The notes under the pieces are model-generated. The model made no database searches and was not told the DNA's origin. It saw only the letters and a program-made list of their open reading frames with translations. The position numbers and the translations under genes were made by a program. A stretch of 64,000 bases of DNA from assembly GCA_002337055.1 (NCBI GenBank), contig DDFG01000004.1, forward strand, positions 124,001 to 188,000. Reading direction: 5' to 3'. This DNA comes from Betaproteobacteria bacterium UBA1934. GTDB lineage: Bacteria > Pseudomonadota > Gammaproteobacteria > Burkholderiales > Rhodocyclaceae. Positions within the stretch are counted from its first letter, which is position 1. Every line of letters starts with the position of its first letter. Shown piece after piece: positions 17,152-26,103 of this stretch.

Positions 17152-17664
17152 TCAGGCGGCTTTCTGCTTGCGCGAAAGTGTTAGCAGAGCGAGGCCCAGT
17201 CCCAAAAGCGGCAGCGTGGCAGGAACCGGAACGTTGGCAAAATTGCGGTCAAGCGCCCAGGTGCCTTCGAGGTACGCATTCGCATTCTGAAGCCAAGCCG
17301 TATTGCCATCACCGAAGTACAGGGCAGCGCTATTTGCCGTCAGCCAATTGTCTACGTGCGGACCATCGCCCTGATCGGCATAGTAATAGGGCTGAAAAGT
17401 CTGATTGTCAAACACCACATTGGTCCAACCCAGTGCCGAAGACGTCAGCGTCAGCTTGGCATCGTAAACATGCGTGTCAGACGGGTTGTTCATGCCATCG
17501 AAGAAACCGACAACCGGCGTATTGTCAAAAGTAATAGTTCCATTGACCGAAACGCCCGCGTAGCTTCCATTGATTCCCCATGTCACCACACCAGCCTGTA
17601 CATGCGAAGCAGCGACGAGAGAAAATACGGCAACTGCGGCTGTTAGCAGCTTATTGAAAGACAT
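17152..17664 (-). CDS. PEP-CTERM sorting-domain exoprotein
   Basis: A 170-residue exported protein. It has a signal peptide (1-24, ending V-Q-A), a beta-rich aromatic and Asn/Asp/Gly-rich mature region, and a C-terminal tail (145-170) of V-P-V-P-A-T, a hydrophobic helix and a basic end S-R-K-Q-K. This is the PEP-CTERM layout recognised by exosortase (EpsH/XrtA) in exopolysaccharide-making bacteria. The canonical P-E-P is replaced by P-V-P-A-T, a common variant. No exosortase gene is in the window. A GGGGAGAGG ribosome site and a sigma-54-type promoter lie upstream. It probably functions in matrix or floc formation. Confidence 0.85.
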   Translation of the reverse strand: MSFNKLLTAAVAVFSLVAASHVQAGVVTWGINGSYAGVSVNGTITFDNTPVVGFFDGMNNPSDTHVYDAKLTLTSSALGWTNVVFDNQTFQPYYYADQGDGPHVDNWLTANSAALYFGDGNTAWLQNANAYLEGTWALDRNFANVPVPATLPLLGLGLALLTLSRKQKAA

Positions 17665-17977
17665 TCGACCTCTCCCCTAAAGTTACATTTTGATCGATAC
17701 CGTTGATGAAGGTGTCAGACCGATGCGAACATATGACTTAATGCCTAATTAGCAATTATCGTACCCGTTCTGAATTGTTGTTTAAATTTAAATATTTCCG
17801 TAACGTGTGTGTGGTTTAGGAGCGTCAAGTGTAATAAATTCCGACACAGCGAGATGTAGACACACACGCATACACGCGCAAACCGGAGATATGCCTAAGA
17901 CCTGCGCATCGCTCACGTTGCCATCCACAATCTTTCTTGCGACTTCGCCCTCCTCCCTAACGAAAGACGATCCGACC
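17665..17977. other. Divergent regulatory region between the PEP-CTERM and thioesterase genes
   Basis: About 310 bases with no convincing gene. It holds the sigma-54-type promoter for the PEP-CTERM gene, a 12-base AT palindrome TTTAAATTTAAA (17781-17792) upstream of it, and a nine-base inverted repeat CGTGTGTGT (17804-17812) with ACACACACG (17860-17868). An in-frame ATG at 17891 with CGGAG before it would extend the thioesterase by 29 residues with no resemblance to the family. Confidence 0.6.
17751..17766 (-). promoter_or_regulatory. Sigma-54 (RpoN) type promoter of the PEP-CTERM gene
   Basis: On the minus strand GGGTACGATAATTGCT matches the -24/-12 consensus TGGCACG-N4-TTGCW at all but two defined positions. 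It keeps the essential GG and GC with exactly ten bases between them. The start site would lie near 17740, about 75 bases before the PEP-CTERM start codon. PEP-CTERM/exosortase systems are known to be linked to the PrsK-PrsR sigma-54 activator pair. Confidence 0.75.
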
Positions 17978-18367
17978 ATGGAAACAACCGCCCTACCCAA
18001 TGAACACCCTACCTTGCGTGTCGTCCCGATGCCATGCGATGTCAATCACAACGGCGACGTGTTTGGTGGATGGGTGATGTCGCAGGTCGACGTCGCCGGC
18101 GCCATTCCCGCCATGCGGCGAGCTAAGGGACGTGTCGTCACCGTATCGGTTAACAGCTTTCAGTTCAGGCAGCCGGTTTCGGTTGGCGACATCGTCAGTT
18201 TCTATGCCGAGGTTGTACACGTCGGCAAAACCTCGGTCACTGTCAAAGTCGAGGTTTTCGCCGAGCGCAGTCCGGCAGATCTGATTGTAGTTAAGGTCAC
18301 TGAGGCAGAATTGACCTACGTGGCGATCGACGCCTCAGGACAAAAACGCCTGTTGCCCCACAACTAA
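17978..18367 (+). CDS. Acyl-CoA thioesterase, YciA-like hotdog protein
   Basis: A 129-residue hotdog-fold thioesterase predicted to hydrolyse acyl-CoA. The signature M-P-x-D-V-N-x-N-G-D-V-F-G-G-W-V-M-S-Q is that of the YciA/BACH group, with the catalytic Asp in the N-G-D-V-F-G-G loop. The strand V-S-V-N-S-F-Q-F-R-Q-P-V-x-V-G-D follows. ATG 17978 gives the usual family length. It is divergent from the PEP-CTERM gene and stands alone. The physiological substrate cannot be read from context. Confidence 0.9.
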   Translation: METTALPNEHPTLRVVPMPCDVNHNGDVFGGWVMSQVDVAGAIPAMRRAKGRVVTVSVNSFQFRQPVSVGDIVSFYAEVVHVGKTSVTVKVEVFAERSPADLIVVKVTEAELTYVAIDASGQKRLLPHN

Positions 18368-18484
18368 CCATCGCGGCGAATACCGCTACACAGCTTGCTC
18401 GCCGCCGGATTCGCGCGTGCCTTTCCGTCATACCCATGGCAAACTAGGAGTTTTCCTACAAAAAACTGCTCTTAGGGAGGCAGC

Positions 18485-21277
18485 ATGAGCGTCAAGTACG
18501 TGTTCGATTTTGAAGAAGGCGACGGCAAGAACAAGATGCTGTTGGGCGGCAAAGGGGCGAACCTTTGCGAAATGACCCAGATCGGGCTGAATGTGCCGCC
18601 CGGCTTTACGGTCACCACTGAAGCTTGCAATGCCTACCTGGAAAGGCATCAGTTCCCGGCCGGCCTGATGGACGAGATCAAGGCGCACATGAGCGCCCTG
18701 GAGAAGAAGACCGGCAAGGGTTTCGGCAGCGACGACAACCCGCTGCTAGTGTCGGTGCGTTCTGGTTCCTCGATGTCGATGCCGGGCATGATGGATACCA
18801 TTCTCAATCTCGGCTTGAATGAGCAATCACTGAAGGGATTGGTGAAACAGACCAAGGACGAACGCTTCGTCTACGATACCTACCGCCGCTTCATCCACTT
18901 GTTCGGCAAAATCGCGCTTGGCATCGCCGACAGCCATTTCGACGACAAACTGGACGACGTCAAGCATAAGTACGGCGCCAAAGACGATGTCGATCTCAAG
19001 GCCGAGCATCTGAAGGAAGTGGTCAAAGATTTCCTGGGCGTGGTCGAACGCCACACCGGCAAACCCTTCCCGCAAAACCCATTCGAACAGCTCGAAGTGG
19101 CGGTCGCCGCCGTGTTCCGCTCCTGGATGGGCAAGCGAGCGGTCGATTATCGCAAACAGTTCAAGATCACCAAGGACATGGCAAACGGTACTGCCGTGAG
19201 CGTCTGCACCATGGTATTCGGCAATATGGGCAACGATTCCGGCACGGGCGTCGGCTTCACCCGCAACCCCGGCACCGGTGAAAACGCCATCTACGGTGAA
19301 TATCTGGTCAATGCTCAGGGCGAAGATGTCGTCGCCGGCATCCGCACTCCCAAGCCGATCGCCGAGATGGAAGCCGAAATGCCTGCGATCTACCGGCAAC
19401 TGATTGAACTGCACAATCGTCTGGAATCGCATTATCACGAAGTGCAGGATTTCGAATTCACCATCGAAAAGGGCATCCTGTATTGCCTGCAAACCCGCAA
19501 CGGCAAAATGAACGCCCGCGCCATGGTCAAGACCTCGATCGACCTCTTCCACGAAGGGCTGATCTCCAAGGAGCAGGCGCTGCTGCGAATCGACCCGGCC
19601 GTGCTGGAACAACTGCTGGTGCCGCAACTGGCGCCCTCCTTCAAGGGCAAGCCGCTGGCGACCGGCCTGCCGGCCTCGCCCGGCGCGGCCTCCGGCAAGA
19701 TCGTTTTCGACGCCGACACGGCCGAGGAAAGGGGCCTGGCCGGCGAAAAGGTTATTCTGGTGCGTGAGGAAACCAAGCCGGAAGATATTCACGGCTTTTT
19801 CAAGGCACAAGGCATTCTGACCAGCCGCGGCGGCAAGACCTCGCACGCAGCAGTCGTCGCCCGCGGCATGGGCAAGCCGTGCGTCTCCGGTTGCGAACAA
19901 ATCGTCATCGACGACATCCAGCGCCGCGCGACCATCGGCAGCGCCACATTGCACGAGGGCGACATCGTCACCATCGACGGCAGCACCGGCAACGTCTATG
20001 CCGGCGAGGTCCCGACCGTGGAGCCGGAAGTCAGCGAAGACATGCACACCGTGCTCGGCTGGGCCGACGAAATAGCCCGCTTGACCGTGATGGCCAATGC
20101 TGACACGCCGGAAGACGCCGCCAAGGCCCGCACATTCGGCGCCATGGGCATCGGTCTCTGCCGAACCGAACGGATGTTCAACGGCACCGATCGGCTGCCC
20201 ATCGTGCAAGAGATGATCCTGGCCGAGACAACCGAGGAGCGTCAGGCGGCGCTCGATCGCCTGCTACCCATCCAGCGCAGTGATTTCAAGGGCATTTTCA
20301 AGGCGATGAAGGGCCTACCGGTCACTGTGCGCCTGCTCGACCCGCCGATGCACGAGTTCCTGCCCACCGCCGCCCAGCTCGAGCTGGAAATCGCCCATCT
20401 GCACCACCTGCGCGACACCATCAAAGGGCTTGAAGAACTACCGGATACCCTGAAACTGCTGAATCCCAAACTCTACCAACAGTATGCCGATGGTCTCAAC
20501 CAACTAATGGGCGGCCTGCATACCTTCAAGGCCTCGCATCTGGAAGAGGATGTCGTTGCCAAGAAGGAGAAGATCCTGAAGAAGGTGCGGGCGCTCTCGG
20601 AGGTGAATCCCATGCTCGGCCATCGCGGCGTGCGCCTGGGCATCACCTACCCGGAAATCTACGCCATGCAGATCCAAGCGGTGCTGGAAGCGGCCGCGCT
20701 CTGCGCCAAAGAGAGTATCGAGGTCTATCCGGAAATCATGGTGCCGCAAGTCGCTACCGTCGAAGAGCTCAAGCGCATTCACGGTACCGTGCAGAAACTG
20801 CACAAGCAGGTTCAGGATTCGCACGGCATCAACGTCAAGTTCAAGTTCGGCTCCATGCTCGAAGTCGTCCGCGCCTGCATGCGCGCCGACCGCATGGCGC
20901 AGATCGCCGAGTTCTTCTCCTTCGGCACCAACGACCTGACCCAAGCCACCTTCTCCTTCAGCCGTGAGGACGCCGAGAACAAGTTCCTGCCCGCCTACAA
21001 CGAAACCGGCATCCTGCAGGACAATCCGTTCGAGGTGCTGGACGTCAAGGGCGTCGGCCAGGTCATGAAGATCGCCGTCGAACGCGGCCGCAAGACCAAT
21101 CCTGAACTGAAGATCGGCATTTGCGGCGAACATGGCGGCCACCCGGCTTCCATTCACTACTGTCACCACATCGGCCTCAACTACGTCTCGTGCTCCGGCC
21201 CGCGGGTACCCATCGCCCGCCTCGCGGCTGCACAGGCGAAGCTCAAGGAGGCGAGCTACGTTGTCAATCTGGATTGA
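18485..21277 (+). CDS. ppdK: Pyruvate, phosphate dikinase
   Basis: PPDK reversibly converts pyruvate, ATP and phosphate to PEP, AMP and pyrophosphate. It has 930 residues, slightly longer than most. The N-terminal ATP-grasp part has L-L-G-G-K-G-A-N-L and V-S-V-R-S-G-S-x-x-S-M-P-G-M-M-D-T. The swivelling domain carries phosphohistidine His454 in G-G-K-T-S-H-A-A-V-V-A-R. The PEP-binding barrel has G-L-C-R-T-E-R-M-F, G-T-N-D-L-T-Q and G-I-C-G-E-H-G-G. An AGGGAGG site precedes ATG 18485 and a strong terminator follows, so it is monocistronic. ppsA, an alternative PEP-forming enzyme, lies about 5 kb away. Confidence 0.98.
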   Translation: MSVKYVFDFEEGDGKNKMLLGGKGANLCEMTQIGLNVPPGFTVTTEACNAYLERHQFPAGLMDEIKAHMSALEKKTGKGFGSDDNPLLVSVRSGSSMSMPGMMDTILNLGLNEQSLKGLVKQTKDERFVYDTYRRFIHLFGKIALGIADSHFDDKLDDVKHKYGAKDDVDLKAEHLKEVVKDFLGVVERHTGKPFPQNPFEQLEVAVAAVFRSWMGKRAVDYRKQFKITKDMANGTAVSVCTMVFGNMGNDSGTGVGFTRNPGTGENAIYGEYLVNAQGEDVVAGIRTPKPIAEMEAEMPAIYRQLIELHNRLESHYHEVQDFEFTIEKGILYCLQTRNGKMNARAMVKTSIDLFHEGLISKEQALLRIDPAVLEQLLVPQLAPSFKGKPLATGLPASPGAASGKIVFDADTAEERGLAGEKVILVREETKPEDIHGFFKAQGILTSRGGKTSHAAVVARGMGKPCVSGCEQIVIDDIQRRATIGSATLHEGDIVTIDGSTGNVYAGEVPTVEPEVSEDMHTVLGWADEIARLTVMANADTPEDAAKARTFGAMGIGLCRTERMFNGTDRLPIVQEMILAETTEERQAALDRLLPIQRSDFKGIFKAMKGLPVTVRLLDPPMHEFLPTAAQLELEIAHLHHLRDTIKGLEELPDTLKLLNPKLYQQYADGLNQLMGGLHTFKASHLEEDVVAKKEKILKKVRALSEVNPMLGHRGVRLGITYPEIYAMQIQAVLEAAALCAKESIEVYPEIMVPQVATVEELKRIHGTVQKLHKQVQDSHGINVKFKFGSMLEVVRACMRADRMAQIAEFFSFGTNDLTQATFSFSREDAENKFLPAYNETGILQDNPFEVLDVKGVGQVMKIAVERGRKTNPELKIGICGEHGGHPASIHYCHHIGLNYVSCSGPRVPIARLAAAQAKLKEASYVVNLD

Positions 21278-21297
21278 CGCGTCTTCTCGCCATATCG

Positions 21298-21324
21298 AGC
21301 CCGGGGTAAATCCCGGGCTTTTTT
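21298..21324 (+). terminator. Intrinsic terminator after ppdK
   Basis: AGCCCGGG (21298-21305) pairs with CCCGGGCT (21312-21319) around a six-base loop, followed by six Ts. Confidence 0.95.
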
Positions 21325-21381
21325 ATGACCGGCACACCCTATGGCATAGTGTCGCCATCCAGTCACCACGGAGTCGCTGAA

Positions 21382-21873
21382 ATGCCGGAGATTCGCCCGG
21401 CGACGGTCGCGGATGCCCTCGCCATCGCCAACATGTACAACCACTACGTCATCAATACGACCATCACCTTTGAATTCGATCCCGTGTCCGAAAGCGACAT
21501 GGCCGCGCGCATCGGAGACACGCTGGCGGTCGGGCTCCCCTGGCTGGTAACGGTCGAGGATGGAACCGTCGTCGGCTATGCTTACGCCTCGAAATGGAAA
21601 GGCCGCTGCGCCTACCGCCACACTGTCGAAGCCAGCGTGTATCTCAAACACGAATGCACCGGCAAGGGACTCGGAACGGCGCTTTACAAAGCGCTGTTTA
21701 CACGCCTGCGCGAACTGAACATGCATGCGGTTATTGGCGGCATTGCGCTCCCCAACCCCCCCAGCGAGCGCCTGCACGAACGCATGGGTATGCGGCAGGT
21801 GGCCCATTTTCAGGAAGTCGGCCACAAGTTCGAGCGCTGGATCGACGTCGGCTACTGGCAATGTTTGTTATAG
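21382..21873 (+). CDS. GNAT family N-acetyltransferase, phosphinothricin-acetyltransferase-like
   Basis: A 163-residue GNAT acetyltransferase of the PAT/MddA group, which acetylates small amines such as methionine sulfoximine or phosphinothricin. Family marks are I-R-P-A-T-x-x-D, I-x-x-x-Y-N-H-Y-V-x-x-T, the V-x-x-x-x-x-G-K-G-L-G acetyl-CoA loop, and the late H-E-R-M-G-M-R near F-E-R-W-I-D-V-G-Y-W-Q. ATG 21382 has GGAG upstream. The lipoprotein gene follows 85 bases later on the same strand. The natural substrate is unproven. Confidence 0.9.
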   Translation: MPEIRPATVADALAIANMYNHYVINTTITFEFDPVSESDMAARIGDTLAVGLPWLVTVEDGTVVGYAYASKWKGRCAYRHTVEASVYLKHECTGKGLGTALYKALFTRLRELNMHAVIGGIALPNPPSERLHERMGMRQVAHFQEVGHKFERWIDVGYWQCLL

Positions 21874-21958
21874 ATACCGCTTTGCTATTGGCGTCGTCCG
21901 TAATATCCTGAACGCGGGCACCGACACTGTCCCTCTTCACCGGCACCTGGAGCGCTCG

Positions 21959-23116
21959 ATGAAAACTCTTCTGGCGATTCTCTTCAGCCTGGCGCTTGGC
22001 GCCTGCGCCACCGCGCCCTCCCCGACACGAACACAGGACCTCTTCGCCGATAGCCATTTTCGCGCTCCTGCCGAACGCATCGATCCCGACGCCATCTTTG
22101 CGTTGAGCGAGCCCATGCGGCAGTATCTGGAAAGCACCATCATTCCCGAAACCAAACGCAAGGGTAAGCATCAGGCGCTGTTCGACGCCCTCTACGCCAA
22201 AAATCAGCTGAAACTCGAGTACGACGCCGCGATGACCCGCAACGCCTCGCAAGCGTTCGCGGCCCGGACGGGCAACTGTCTTTCTCTGGTCATCATGACC
22301 GCTGCATTTGCCAGGCAACTCGATTTGCAGGTCCGTTTCCAGAGCGTGTTCACGGAAGACACCTGGAGTCGCGCGGGCGATCTCTATTTGTCCAGCGGCC
22401 ACGTCAATCTCGCACTCAGCCATCCGATGGATCCCACTCGAACGGCGACCGTTGAAACGCGACAATTCGTAATTGATTTTCTCCCACCGGCCGATATCAA
22501 GGGATATCGCACGCACATCATCAGCGAACGCACCATCATCGCCATGTATATGAACAACCGCGCGGTGGAAACCCTCGCCGCCGCTCGGGTCGATGATGCC
22601 TATTGGTGGGCAAGAGCCGCCATCGAACAGGATGCGTCGTTCCTGCCAGCCTACAACACTCTAGGTGTGGTGATGGCACGGCACGGCGAAACGGCCGAAG
22701 CGGAGCGCGTCTTCCGCCATGTTATTGGCGCAGAGCCCGCCAATACCGCCGCCATCGCCAATCTGCTCTCGCTGCTCGAACCGCGCGGACGCTCGACCGA
22801 AGCCGCTGAGTTGAGGCAACGGCTCGCGCGCATTGAGCCTAATCCACCATATTACTACTTCAATCTGGGCCTCAAGGCGCTTGGCGATCGCGATTTCAAG
22901 GCTGCGCGCAACTGGTTTGCCAAGGAGGTGGAAAGGGCAGCCTATCAATCAGAGTTTCATTTTGGGCTGGCACTGGCGAACTACTATCTTGGCGAAGTGA
23001 AAGAAACCGAGAAACATTTGGCGATCGCGCTGCAAAACGCCACCACACGGTCAGACCGCGACCTCTACGCCACAAAACTCGAACGTCTGAAAAAGCCACC
23101 TGCCAAGCAGCAATAG
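21959..23116 (+). CDS. Lipoprotein with transglutaminase-like fold and TPR repeats
   Basis: A 385-residue predicted outer-envelope lipoprotein. The lipobox L-G-A-C places the lipidated Cys at 16. Residues about 95-180 resemble a transglutaminase/SirB1-type papain fold: Cys107 in T-G-N-C-L-S, His148 in S-G-H-V-N and Asp173 in V-I-D-F could form the catalytic triad. Residues about 195-375 form TPR helices (Y-N-T-L-G-V-V-M-A-R-H-G-E-T-A-E-A-E and later repeats). It may be a cell-wall or protein-processing hydrolase scaffolded by TPRs, but substrate and activity are unknown. ATG 21959 is the start giving a proper signal peptide. Confidence 0.75.
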   Translation: MKTLLAILFSLALGACATAPSPTRTQDLFADSHFRAPAERIDPDAIFALSEPMRQYLESTIIPETKRKGKHQALFDALYAKNQLKLEYDAAMTRNASQAFAARTGNCLSLVIMTAAFARQLDLQVRFQSVFTEDTWSRAGDLYLSSGHVNLALSHPMDPTRTATVETRQFVIDFLPPADIKGYRTHIISERTIIAMYMNNRAVETLAAARVDDAYWWARAAIEQDASFLPAYNTLGVVMARHGETAEAERVFRHVIGAEPANTAAIANLLSLLEPRGRSTEAAELRQRLARIEPNPPYYYFNLGLKALGDRDFKAARNWFAKEVERAAYQSEFHFGLALANYYLGEVKETEKHLAIALQNATTRSDRDLYATKLERLKKPPAKQQ

Positions 23117-23195
23117 ACTTACTATCCATGCACCCGTCCAATCAATGGACACATTGCAAATCAGAATATTTCAAACGGGGGGGAATACAAACATC

Positions 23196-24134
23196 ATGCG
23201 AATTCTGATTCTTGGTGCCGGCGGCATCGGCGCCTATTTTGGCGCCCGACTCCAAGCCGCTGGCGGCGACGTAAGCTTTCTGGTCCGCCCTGCTCGAGCC
23301 AAAAACCTGAAAGAACTGGGTTTGCGAGTGTTCAGTCCACTGGGCAACTACAAGTTTCCACCCAAACTGCTGACCACGGCCGAACCGGGTTTCGATGTCG
23401 TATTTCTAGCCTGCAAGGCCTACGACCTCGATTCAGCCGAACTGGCCATCGCCCGCGCCATCGGCCCTGAAACCATCATCGTCCCACTGCTGAACGGTAT
23501 ACGCCATCTGCACGCGCTCGACACACGCTTTGGTCCCGAACGGGTGCTGGGCGGTCTGGCGCATTTGTCCCTCGCCGTGGCACTGGATGGCAGTATCCAG
23601 CATCTCAGCCCCTTTCATCGCCTGACCATCGGCTCGCGCACCACGCGGCCTTCGCGCTGGCTTGCGCCGCTGGCCGAACTATTTGGCAAGACAGACATCG
23701 AATTCACCCTCTCCGACGACGTCGAACAGGATATGTGGAACAAGTTCGTCTTCATCACCACGCTGGCCGGGGCAACCTGCGCGATGCGCGCCAATGTGGG
23801 CGAAATCTTGGCCACCACGCATGGCGAAGCGTTCATGCTGGGATTACTGGCGGAATGCGAAACCGTCGCCACCGCCAACCGACGACCACCCACCCCGGCG
23901 CAACTGGCGGTTTACCGGAACAGCGTCACCGATCGGGCTTCGACGGTGTGCGCCTCCATGCTGCGGGATATCGAACGCGGTGGCCCGACCGAAGGAGAAC
24001 ACATTCTGGGGGATATGCTGACCCGCGCGCGGCAGGCCGGCCTCGCCACGCCGAATCTGACTTTCGCTTACACCCATCTGCAAGCCTACGAACAGGCCCG
24101 GCGCCGGCTCTTCCCGCAAGGCAATACAGACTGA
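23196..24134 (+). CDS. 2-dehydropantoate 2-reductase family protein
   Basis: A 312-residue NADPH-dependent ketopantoate reductase of the PanE/ApbA family. It has the Rossmann motif G-A-G-G-I-G-A-Y-F-G at the N terminus, C-K-A-Y-D with the conserved Lys, a P-L-L-N-G loop and the C-terminal helical domain with W-N-K-F-V-F-I. Paralogues in this family act on related 2-keto acids, so panE is not asserted. ATG 23196 follows a G-rich stretch (23177-23183) that can serve as ribosome site. The end is six bases from the convergent MFS gene. Confidence 0.88.
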   Translation: MRILILGAGGIGAYFGARLQAAGGDVSFLVRPARAKNLKELGLRVFSPLGNYKFPPKLLTTAEPGFDVVFLACKAYDLDSAELAIARAIGPETIIVPLLNGIRHLHALDTRFGPERVLGGLAHLSLAVALDGSIQHLSPFHRLTIGSRTTRPSRWLAPLAELFGKTDIEFTLSDDVEQDMWNKFVFITTLAGATCAMRANVGEILATTHGEAFMLGLLAECETVATANRRPPTPAQLAVYRNSVTDRASTVCASMLRDIERGGPTEGEHILGDMLTRARQAGLATPNLTFAYTHLQAYEQARRRLFPQGNTD

Positions 24135-24140
24135 CAACGT

Positions 24141-25349
24141 TTACACGGATTGAACGGCCGGTCGTGGCGACGCCTCGCGAATCGGGAGATTCACCAGCGC
24201 CGCCACAGCCGCCAGTACCGTGTCGGCGCCCCACATCCAGTCGTAATTGCCCATGCTGCTGATCGCGAGACCGCCCAACCAGGCGCCGAAAAAACCACCA
24301 ATCTGGTGACTCAGCAAGGTCAGTCCAAACAATGTCGAAAGGTAACGCACCCCGAACAATTTACCGACCAACCCCGCTGTGGGCGGCACGGTCGCCAGCC
24401 ATGTAAACCCCAGCGCGATGGCGAACAGGTAGAAAGTCATGGCCGTTTTTGGCGCCAGTAAATAGATGACGATCAACAGCGCTCGCGAACCATACATCCA
24501 GAACAATACGTATTTGCTGCGATAGCGCTGCACGGCCCACCCAGCAAAGAGGCTGCCTGCGATGTTGGCCAACCCGATCAGCGCCAGCGACCAACTCGCC
24601 ACGGCGGGAGGTAAGCCGCACAATTGCACTTCACCCGGCAAATGGGTAACCAGAAAAGCAATGTGAAAACCGCAAGTGAAGAATCCGGCGTGTAGCAAAA
24701 GATAGCTGGGTTCACGAAATGCCGTGAGTACCGCGTGGCGAACACCGCGATCATCGGGATGCGCAGCGACGGGCGCCGTTCGCCGCAATCCGCGCGCCAA
24801 TGGCAAGGCCAGCAGCGACATCGCCGCAAGCGACCACATGGCGCCCATCCATCCAAACACGCCGATCATCTTTTGCACAATCGGCGCGAAGAGAAATTGT
24901 CCGAAAGACCCACCCGCATTGATGATTCCCGACGCCATCCCCCGCCCTTGCAAAGGCAGACGCTGCGCGGCGGCACCCATCAGAACCGAGAAACTGCCGG
25001 CACCCGAACCCGCCGCCGACAACACCCCCAGCGTGATTACCAAACCCCAACCGGTAGTCAGCCAAGGCGTCAACAGGCAGCCCAATCCCAATGTCACAAC
25101 ACCGCCAGCCAGAACGCGGCCTGGACCATATCTATCCGCCACCGCGCCCGCGAGCGGCTGAATGGCTCCCCAGACAAACTGGCCGACCGCCATCGCAAAG
25201 CTGATCGTGGCGATACCCAAACCAGTTGATGCATCCAGCGGTGCGATAAATAGACCCATGGACTGTCGCACGCCCATGGTGACCATCAGAATGCCCGCCG
25301 CCAGCAAGGTGACGATCCAGGCAGATCGGGAAGAAGACAGGGATGACAT
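24141..25349 (-). CDS. Major facilitator superfamily transporter
   Basis: A 402-residue, 12-helix MFS transporter. Visible marks are G-V-R-Q-S-M-G-L-F after helix 1, the loop 2-3 signature G-x-x-A-D-R-Y-G-P-G-R-V, and a second-half loop R-Y-R-S-K-Y. The sequence style resembles the monocarboxylate/oxalate-formate antiporter group, so an organic anion is a plausible cargo, but the substrate is not identifiable. It is transcribed toward the ketopantoate reductase gene and away from the DUF599 gene. Confidence 0.88.
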   Translation of the reverse strand: MSSLSSSRSAWIVTLLAAGILMVTMGVRQSMGLFIAPLDASTGLGIATISFAMAVGQFVWGAIQPLAGAVADRYGPGRVLAGGVVTLGLGCLLTPWLTTGWGLVITLGVLSAAGSGAGSFSVLMGAAAQRLPLQGRGMASGIINAGGSFGQFLFAPIVQKMIGVFGWMGAMWSLAAMSLLALPLARGLRRTAPVAAHPDDRGVRHAVLTAFREPSYLLLHAGFFTCGFHIAFLVTHLPGEVQLCGLPPAVASWSLALIGLANIAGSLFAGWAVQRYRSKYVLFWMYGSRALLIVIYLLAPKTAMTFYLFAIALGFTWLATVPPTAGLVGKLFGVRYLSTLFGLTLLSHQIGGFFGAWLGGLAISSMGNYDWMWGADTVLAAVAALVNLPIREASPRPAVQSV

Positions 25350-25395
25350 GAGTTTCCGGGGCGACGTGGTTTAAGATAGAAGTCGTTTCTGCAAA

Positions 25396-26103
25396 ATGGT
25401 TCAGCCCATGTTCGCGTTGTTTGAAAAAGTCACGTTACTCGACTGCCTGGCATTTGCCTGGCTCGTCGTCTGCTGGGGCGGGTACGCCTGGTATTCTGAG
25501 AAATCCGGCGCGGCGCGGAACGGCCTCGTTGGTATCAGCCGCGGGTATCGGCATCAATGGGCGGATGCCCTGCTTCGCCGGGAAATCCGCGTGTCGGACG
25601 CCGCCCTGATCGGCAACCTCATGTCGACCGTGTCGTTCTACGCCAACACCACCATCTACATCATCGCCGGCCTGTTCGCCCTGCTCGGCACCCTCGACAA
25701 GGTCATCAACATCGCCGCCGATCTGCCTTTCTCACGCCATGTGGTACCGGAAGTGGTTGAGATGAAGCTGATGGTGTTGCTGGTGATCTTCGTCATCGCC
25801 TATTTCAAATTCACCTGGTCTTTACGCCTGTTCAACATGCAGACTATTCTGGTCGGCGCCGCGCCACTGCCCAGCGACCCACCCGACCCCGTCCGCCGCG
25901 ATGCGTTCTGCGACAAACTTGCCACCATCAACAGCCTGGCCGGCGACGATTTCAACCGCGGCATTCGCGCCTACTACTTCGGACTCGCCACAGTCACCTG
26001 GATGATCCAGCCCTGGCTGTTTCTGGCCTTCACCACCGCCATTCTGGTGGTGCTGGCGCGGCGCGATTTTCTTTCCGACGCCACGGTGGCGTTGCGTCAG
26101 TAA
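25396..26103 (+). CDS. DUF599 family membrane protein
   Basis: A 235-residue inner-membrane protein of the DUF599 family, function unknown. About four hydrophobic helices are visible, with the conserved segment N-L-M-S-T-V-S-F-Y-A-N-T-T-I-Y and later F-N-R-G-I-R-A-Y-Y-F-G-L-A. A second in-frame ATG at 25408 is an equally good start, and no clear ribosome site precedes either. The last seven bases overlap the convergent slyX gene. Confidence 0.85.
   Translation: MVQPMFALFEKVTLLDCLAFAWLVVCWGGYAWYSEKSGAARNGLVGISRGYRHQWADALLRREIRVSDAALIGNLMSTVSFYANTTIYIIAGLFALLGTLDKVINIAADLPFSRHVVPEVVEMKLMVLLVIFVIAYFKFTWSLRLFNMQTILVGAAPLPSDPPDPVRRDAFCDKLATINSLAGDDFNRGIRAYYFGLATVTWMIQPWLFLAFTTAILVVLARRDFLSDATVALRQ

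Noticed and set aside
17891..17977. Upstream ATG for the thioesterase
   Set aside because: CGGAG precedes it, but the added 29 residues are unlike the family and the standard start at 17978 gives normal length.
18827..20209. A 460-codon open frame on the minus strand inside ppdK
   Set aside because: It is the mirror of a GC-rich coding frame, has no family features, and ppdK is unmistakable.
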